The translations under genes and the position numbers were made by a program. A DNA stretch of 9,868 bases from an uncultured Clostridia bacterium. Its GTDB lineage: Bacteria; Bacillota_A; Clostridia; Christensenellales; Aristaeellaceae. Numbering within the stretch: position 1 is the stretch's first letter; each line of letters starts with the position of its first letter. Below, one piece after another: positions 7,994-9,868 of this stretch. The notes beneath the pieces are model-generated. The model searched no databases and had not been told where the DNA came from. It saw only the letters and a list, made by a program, of their open reading frames with translations. The stretch spans positions 1-9,868 of the forward strand of contig CAMOGC010000048.1 of the NCBI GenBank assembly GCA_946613955.1. The letters run 5' to 3'.

Positions 7994-8003
7994 TTCCTCC
8001 TTT
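7994..8003 (-). promoter_or_regulatory. Strong ribosome binding site deciding the binding-protein start
   Basis: The minus strand reads TTTTAAAGGAGGAAACC just before the ATG at 7985. This near-perfect anti-16S match with an AT-rich leader fits high expression of a binding protein. It rules out the longer open frame that runs back into the upstream permease gene. Confidence 0.8.
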
Positions 8004-8014
8004 AAAATTTATTG

Positions 8015-8039
8015 CTTCAACCGCCGGGAAGGCGGGAAG
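8015..8039 (-). other. Small intercistronic hairpin between permease and binding-protein genes
   Basis: CCGCC (8021-8025) pairs with GGCGG (8031-8035) around a 5-base loop. The stem can extend through CTTC (8015-8018) with GAAG (8036-8039) across a two-base bulge. No T-rich run follows on the minus strand, so it is not a terminator. It sits between the permease stop and the binding-protein ribosome site, where such hairpins often mark processing or stabilise the binding-protein message. Its role is not shown. Confidence 0.4.
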
Positions 8040-8047
8040 TAATCGGG

Positions 8048-8938
8048 TTATTCCTTGACGCCGCCGGCGTTGGTGCCCTTGGCGAAATACTTCTGGATAA
8101 AGGGATAGATGATCAGGATCGGGATGATGGAGCAGACGATCAGGGCGAAGATGACGGAATCCGGCGCATAGGACCGGGACCAGCCGCCGATCTGCTCCAG
8201 ATCGGAATAGGTTTCCAGCTGATTTCGGATGAAAACCTGGAGGGGCTGCTCGTTGGTGTTGGAGATCATCTGGCGGGCCCAGAAGTAACCGTTCCACCGG
8301 GAGATGGCGAAGAAGAGCGCCACGGTCGCGATGGTGGATTTCGACATGGGGATGAAGACCTTGGAGAGCACCTGCATTTCCGTCGCCCCGTCGACGATGG
8401 CGGCTTCCTCGATTTCGGAGGGGACGCCCTCGAAGGCGTTGCGCAGGAGGATGATGTTCATGGCGGCCATACCCATGGCGATTACCACCAGCCATTTGTC
8501 ATCCATGATGCCGATGGTGTTGAAGATGTTCTTGGTCTGGATATAGTTCAGATACTGGGGAACGATACCCGCGCTGAACCACATGGTAAAGACCAGGAAG
8601 AAATTGAAGAACTTCCGGAAGAGCAGGCGCTTTTTGCTCAGGGCATAGCCGCCGAGGATGGCGACGAAGAGGGACCACACCGTTCCGAAAATCGTCAGGA
8701 ACAGGGTATTGGAATACGAGTTCCAGAACAGATTGTTGTTGAACATGGCGCGGAAGGCCTCGAACTGCACATCCTTGGGGAAGAGGATCAGCTCCTGATA
8801 CTCCACCGCGTGCCGGCCGGAAATCGAGGCGGACACGGCATAGAGGAAGGGATAGAGGCACAGCAGGGCGAAGACCGTCAGAAGGGTGTAGGCGAGGATC
8901 TTAAAGATCAGCTCGGAAATCTCCAGTTTGCGTTTCAT
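8048..8938 (-). CDS. ytcP: Carbohydrate ABC transporter permease, YtcP/LplC type
   Basis: This 296-residue integral membrane protein has the usual length and pattern of the MalG-like permease partner in Lpl/Ytc systems. It has a basic N-terminus (MKRKLEISEL), a first membrane segment at about 12-36, an extracytoplasmic loop with GRHAVEYQELILFPKDV (41-57), and further segments to about residue 285. The cytoplasmic EAA loop that docks to the ATPase is clear at about 178-197 (EAAIVDGATEM, then FIP). The SRWNGYFWARQMI stretch (213-225) and the C-terminal PFIQKYFAKGTNAGGVKE (279-296) are typical of the family. The ATG at 8938 has GGGAGGGG about nine bases upstream. It follows the LplB-type gene by 19 bases and precedes the binding protein by 62. 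It would form a heterodimer with the upstream permease to carry oligosaccharides across the membrane. Confidence 0.94.
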   Translation of the reverse strand: MKRKLEISELIFKILAYTLLTVFALLCLYPFLYAVSASISGRHAVEYQELILFPKDVQFEAFRAMFNNNLFWNSYSNTLFLTIFGTVWSLFVAILGGYALSKKRLLFRKFFNFFLVFTMWFSAGIVPQYLNYIQTKNIFNTIGIMDDKWLVVIAMGMAAMNIILLRNAFEGVPSEIEEAAIVDGATEMQVLSKVFIPMSKSTIATVALFFAISRWNGYFWARQMISNTNEQPLQVFIRNQLETYSDLEQIGGWSRSYAPDSVIFALIVCSIIPILIIYPFIQKYFAKGTNAGGVKE

Positions 8939-8957
8939 GGATGCTTCCCCTCCCTTC

Positions 8958-9868
8958 TTAATACAGGCTCACGTTGGAGGCTTTGCGGGCGATGGTGTTC
9001 GCGCCGATGACCAGCAGCATGCCCACGACGTTGTTCAGCATTTCCGCCGCGGAGGCCAGGCCGCTCTGGCCGCTCTTGATGCGCCAGGCGAAGGTGGAAA
9101 TGACTTCCGCCGTCTGGTAGGCGGTGGTGCGGCCTTCGGCCAGCAGCAGGACCTTTTCGTAGCCTATGCTCAGCATGGAGCCGATCCGCGTGATCAGCAT
9201 GATGACGATGGTCGACAGGATGCTGGGAAGCACGACGTATCTCATCTGGGCCCACTTGCCGGCGCCGTCGATCTGGGCGGCTTCATAGCTGGTGGGCGAG
9301 ATGGCGATGATGGCGGCGAAGAAGACGATGCTGTCGTATCCGGCGGTTTCCCAGATGCCGCTGATCTGGTAAATCGCCCGGAAGTAGGCCGGATCGTTCA
9401 GCAGGCCGGACTGGGCCGCCTGGGGCGAAATCATTCCGAGGGATACAAGGGCCTGGGAGACAATGCCGGCGGGAGCCCCCGAAGCCGCGCTGCCCTGCTT
9501 GATCAGCATGACCACCAGAGACGTCATAACGACGGTGGACATGAACTTGGGCAGATAGGTCATGACCTGGTAGGCGCTGCGCAGGAGGTCGGACTTGATC
9601 TCGTTAAAGAACAGCGCCAGGATGATGGGCATCGGGAAACCGAAGAGCAGGCCGTAGAAGCTCAGCAGGAAGGTGTTCCGCATCGCCCGCCAGAAATCGG
9701 TGGACAGCGAAGCGTACGTCCCGGAGCCCACCAGCAGGCCCTTAAAGTTGGAAAAGCCCTTGAAATACTGGTCCGCCACGGGCTTCACCACGTCATCCAC
9801 CTTGAAGGAGCCGAGCAGCTCGTACATCGGCAGATAGCGCCAGAAAAGGAAAACCAGGATCGTCGGCA
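8958..9868 (-). CDS. lplB: Carbohydrate ABC transporter permease, LplB/YteP type (5' end beyond window)
   Basis: This is the MalF-like permease partner of the next gene, truncated by the window edge. The first in-frame ATG is at 9827, but the frame stays open to 9868 and encodes PTILVFLFWRYLP directly before MYELLGSF. That matches the end of the first membrane helix in LplB proteins (a P-x-Y-G-like turn), so the ATG at 9827 is internal and the true start is outside. Counting from 9827, membrane segments appear at about 50-75, 93-110, 164-178, 203-225 and 263-282. The ATPase-docking EAA loop is at 182-201 (EAAQIDGAGKWAQ, then LP). The C-terminus IARKASNVSLY is typical. Only a short N-terminal part of the usual ~300-residue protein should be missing. 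It is the first visible gene of the operon; promoter and regulator lie upstream of the window. Confidence 0.92.
   Translation of the reverse strand, partial: PTILVFLFWRYLPMYELLGSFKVDDVVKPVADQYFKGFSNFKGLLVGSGTYASLSTDFWRAMRNTFLLSFYGLLFGFPMPIILALFFNEIKSDLLRSAYQVMTYLPKFMSTVVMTSLVVMLIKQGSAASGAPAGIVSQALVSLGMISPQAAQSGLLNDPAYFRAIYQISGIWETAGYDSIVFFAAIIAISPTSYEAAQIDGAGKWAQMRYVVLPSILSTIVIMLITRIGSMLSIGYEKVLLLAEGRTTAYQTAEVISTFAWRIKSGQSGLASAAEMLNNVVGMLLVIGANTIARKASNVSLY

Noticed and set aside
5373..8042. Very long plus-strand open frame (889 codons) opposite the binding-protein gene
   Set aside because: Its product is rich in Gly, Val, Gln, His and Ala with no domain, typical of the antisense of a GC-rich gene. 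The minus-strand gene here has a clear signal peptide, family motifs and ribosome site.
7986..8495. In-frame upstream extension of the binding-protein frame
   Set aside because: It would bury the signal peptide inside the protein and overlaps the YtcP-type permease gene, while the ATG at 7985 has a strong ribosome site.

Overview
The window holds one co-directional block of ten genes, all on the minus strand, so transcription runs from high to low coordinates. The DNA is GC-rich and carries classical AAGGAGG-type ribosome binding sites. Genes are packed with short gaps, 4-bp overlaps or 1-3 nt spacers. The permease and binding-protein families are the LplB/YtcP/LplA type, which is typical of Firmicutes. 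This points to a fairly high-GC member of the Clostridia, probably a gut or rumen plant-fibre degrader; that assignment is inference, because no taxonomic marker gene is present.

In transcription order the layout is: (1) an LplB/YteP-type sugar ABC permease, cut by the right window edge (8958-9868); (2) a YtcP/LplC-type permease (8048-8938); (3) a large exported solute-binding protein of 681 residues (5940-7985); (4) a strong hairpin with a T-rich tail (about 5859-5900), which looks like an internal terminator or attenuator; (5) two small four-helix membrane proteins of unknown function (A, 5247-5840; B, 4783-5250); (6) an MsmX/UgpC-type ATPase (3654-4727); (7) two more small four-helix membrane proteins of unknown function (C, 3090-3650; D, 2417-3088); (8) a cytoplasmic GH105 unsaturated rhamnogalacturonyl hydrolase with a TTG start (1247-2392); (9) a second MsmX/UgpC-type ATPase (97-1182); (10) a perfect 12-bp terminator hairpin (44-73) closing the operon. 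The first ~20 bases resemble a short dispersed repeat.

Taken together this reads as a pectin (rhamnogalacturonan I) oligosaccharide import and depolymerisation operon. The binding protein captures an oligosaccharide, the two permeases and an ATPase import it, and the GH105 enzyme removes the terminal unsaturated uronic acid left by an extracellular lyase. Bacillus subtilis has an equivalent set (yteP, ytcP, ytcQ, yteR), but uses the unlinked multitask ATPase MsmX.

The unusual part is the core A-B-ATPase-C-D: four small polytopic membrane proteins of no family I can name with confidence, tightly coupled around an ATPase inside an importer operon. A resembles C and B resembles D in topology and in a few aligned residues, so this may be a duplicated gene pair. 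Together with a binding protein that lacks a usable lipobox, it raises the possibility of accessory membrane subunits that anchor the binding protein or modify the transporter. There is no intergenic stretch above 300 bases; the longest is 99 bases (5841-5939).
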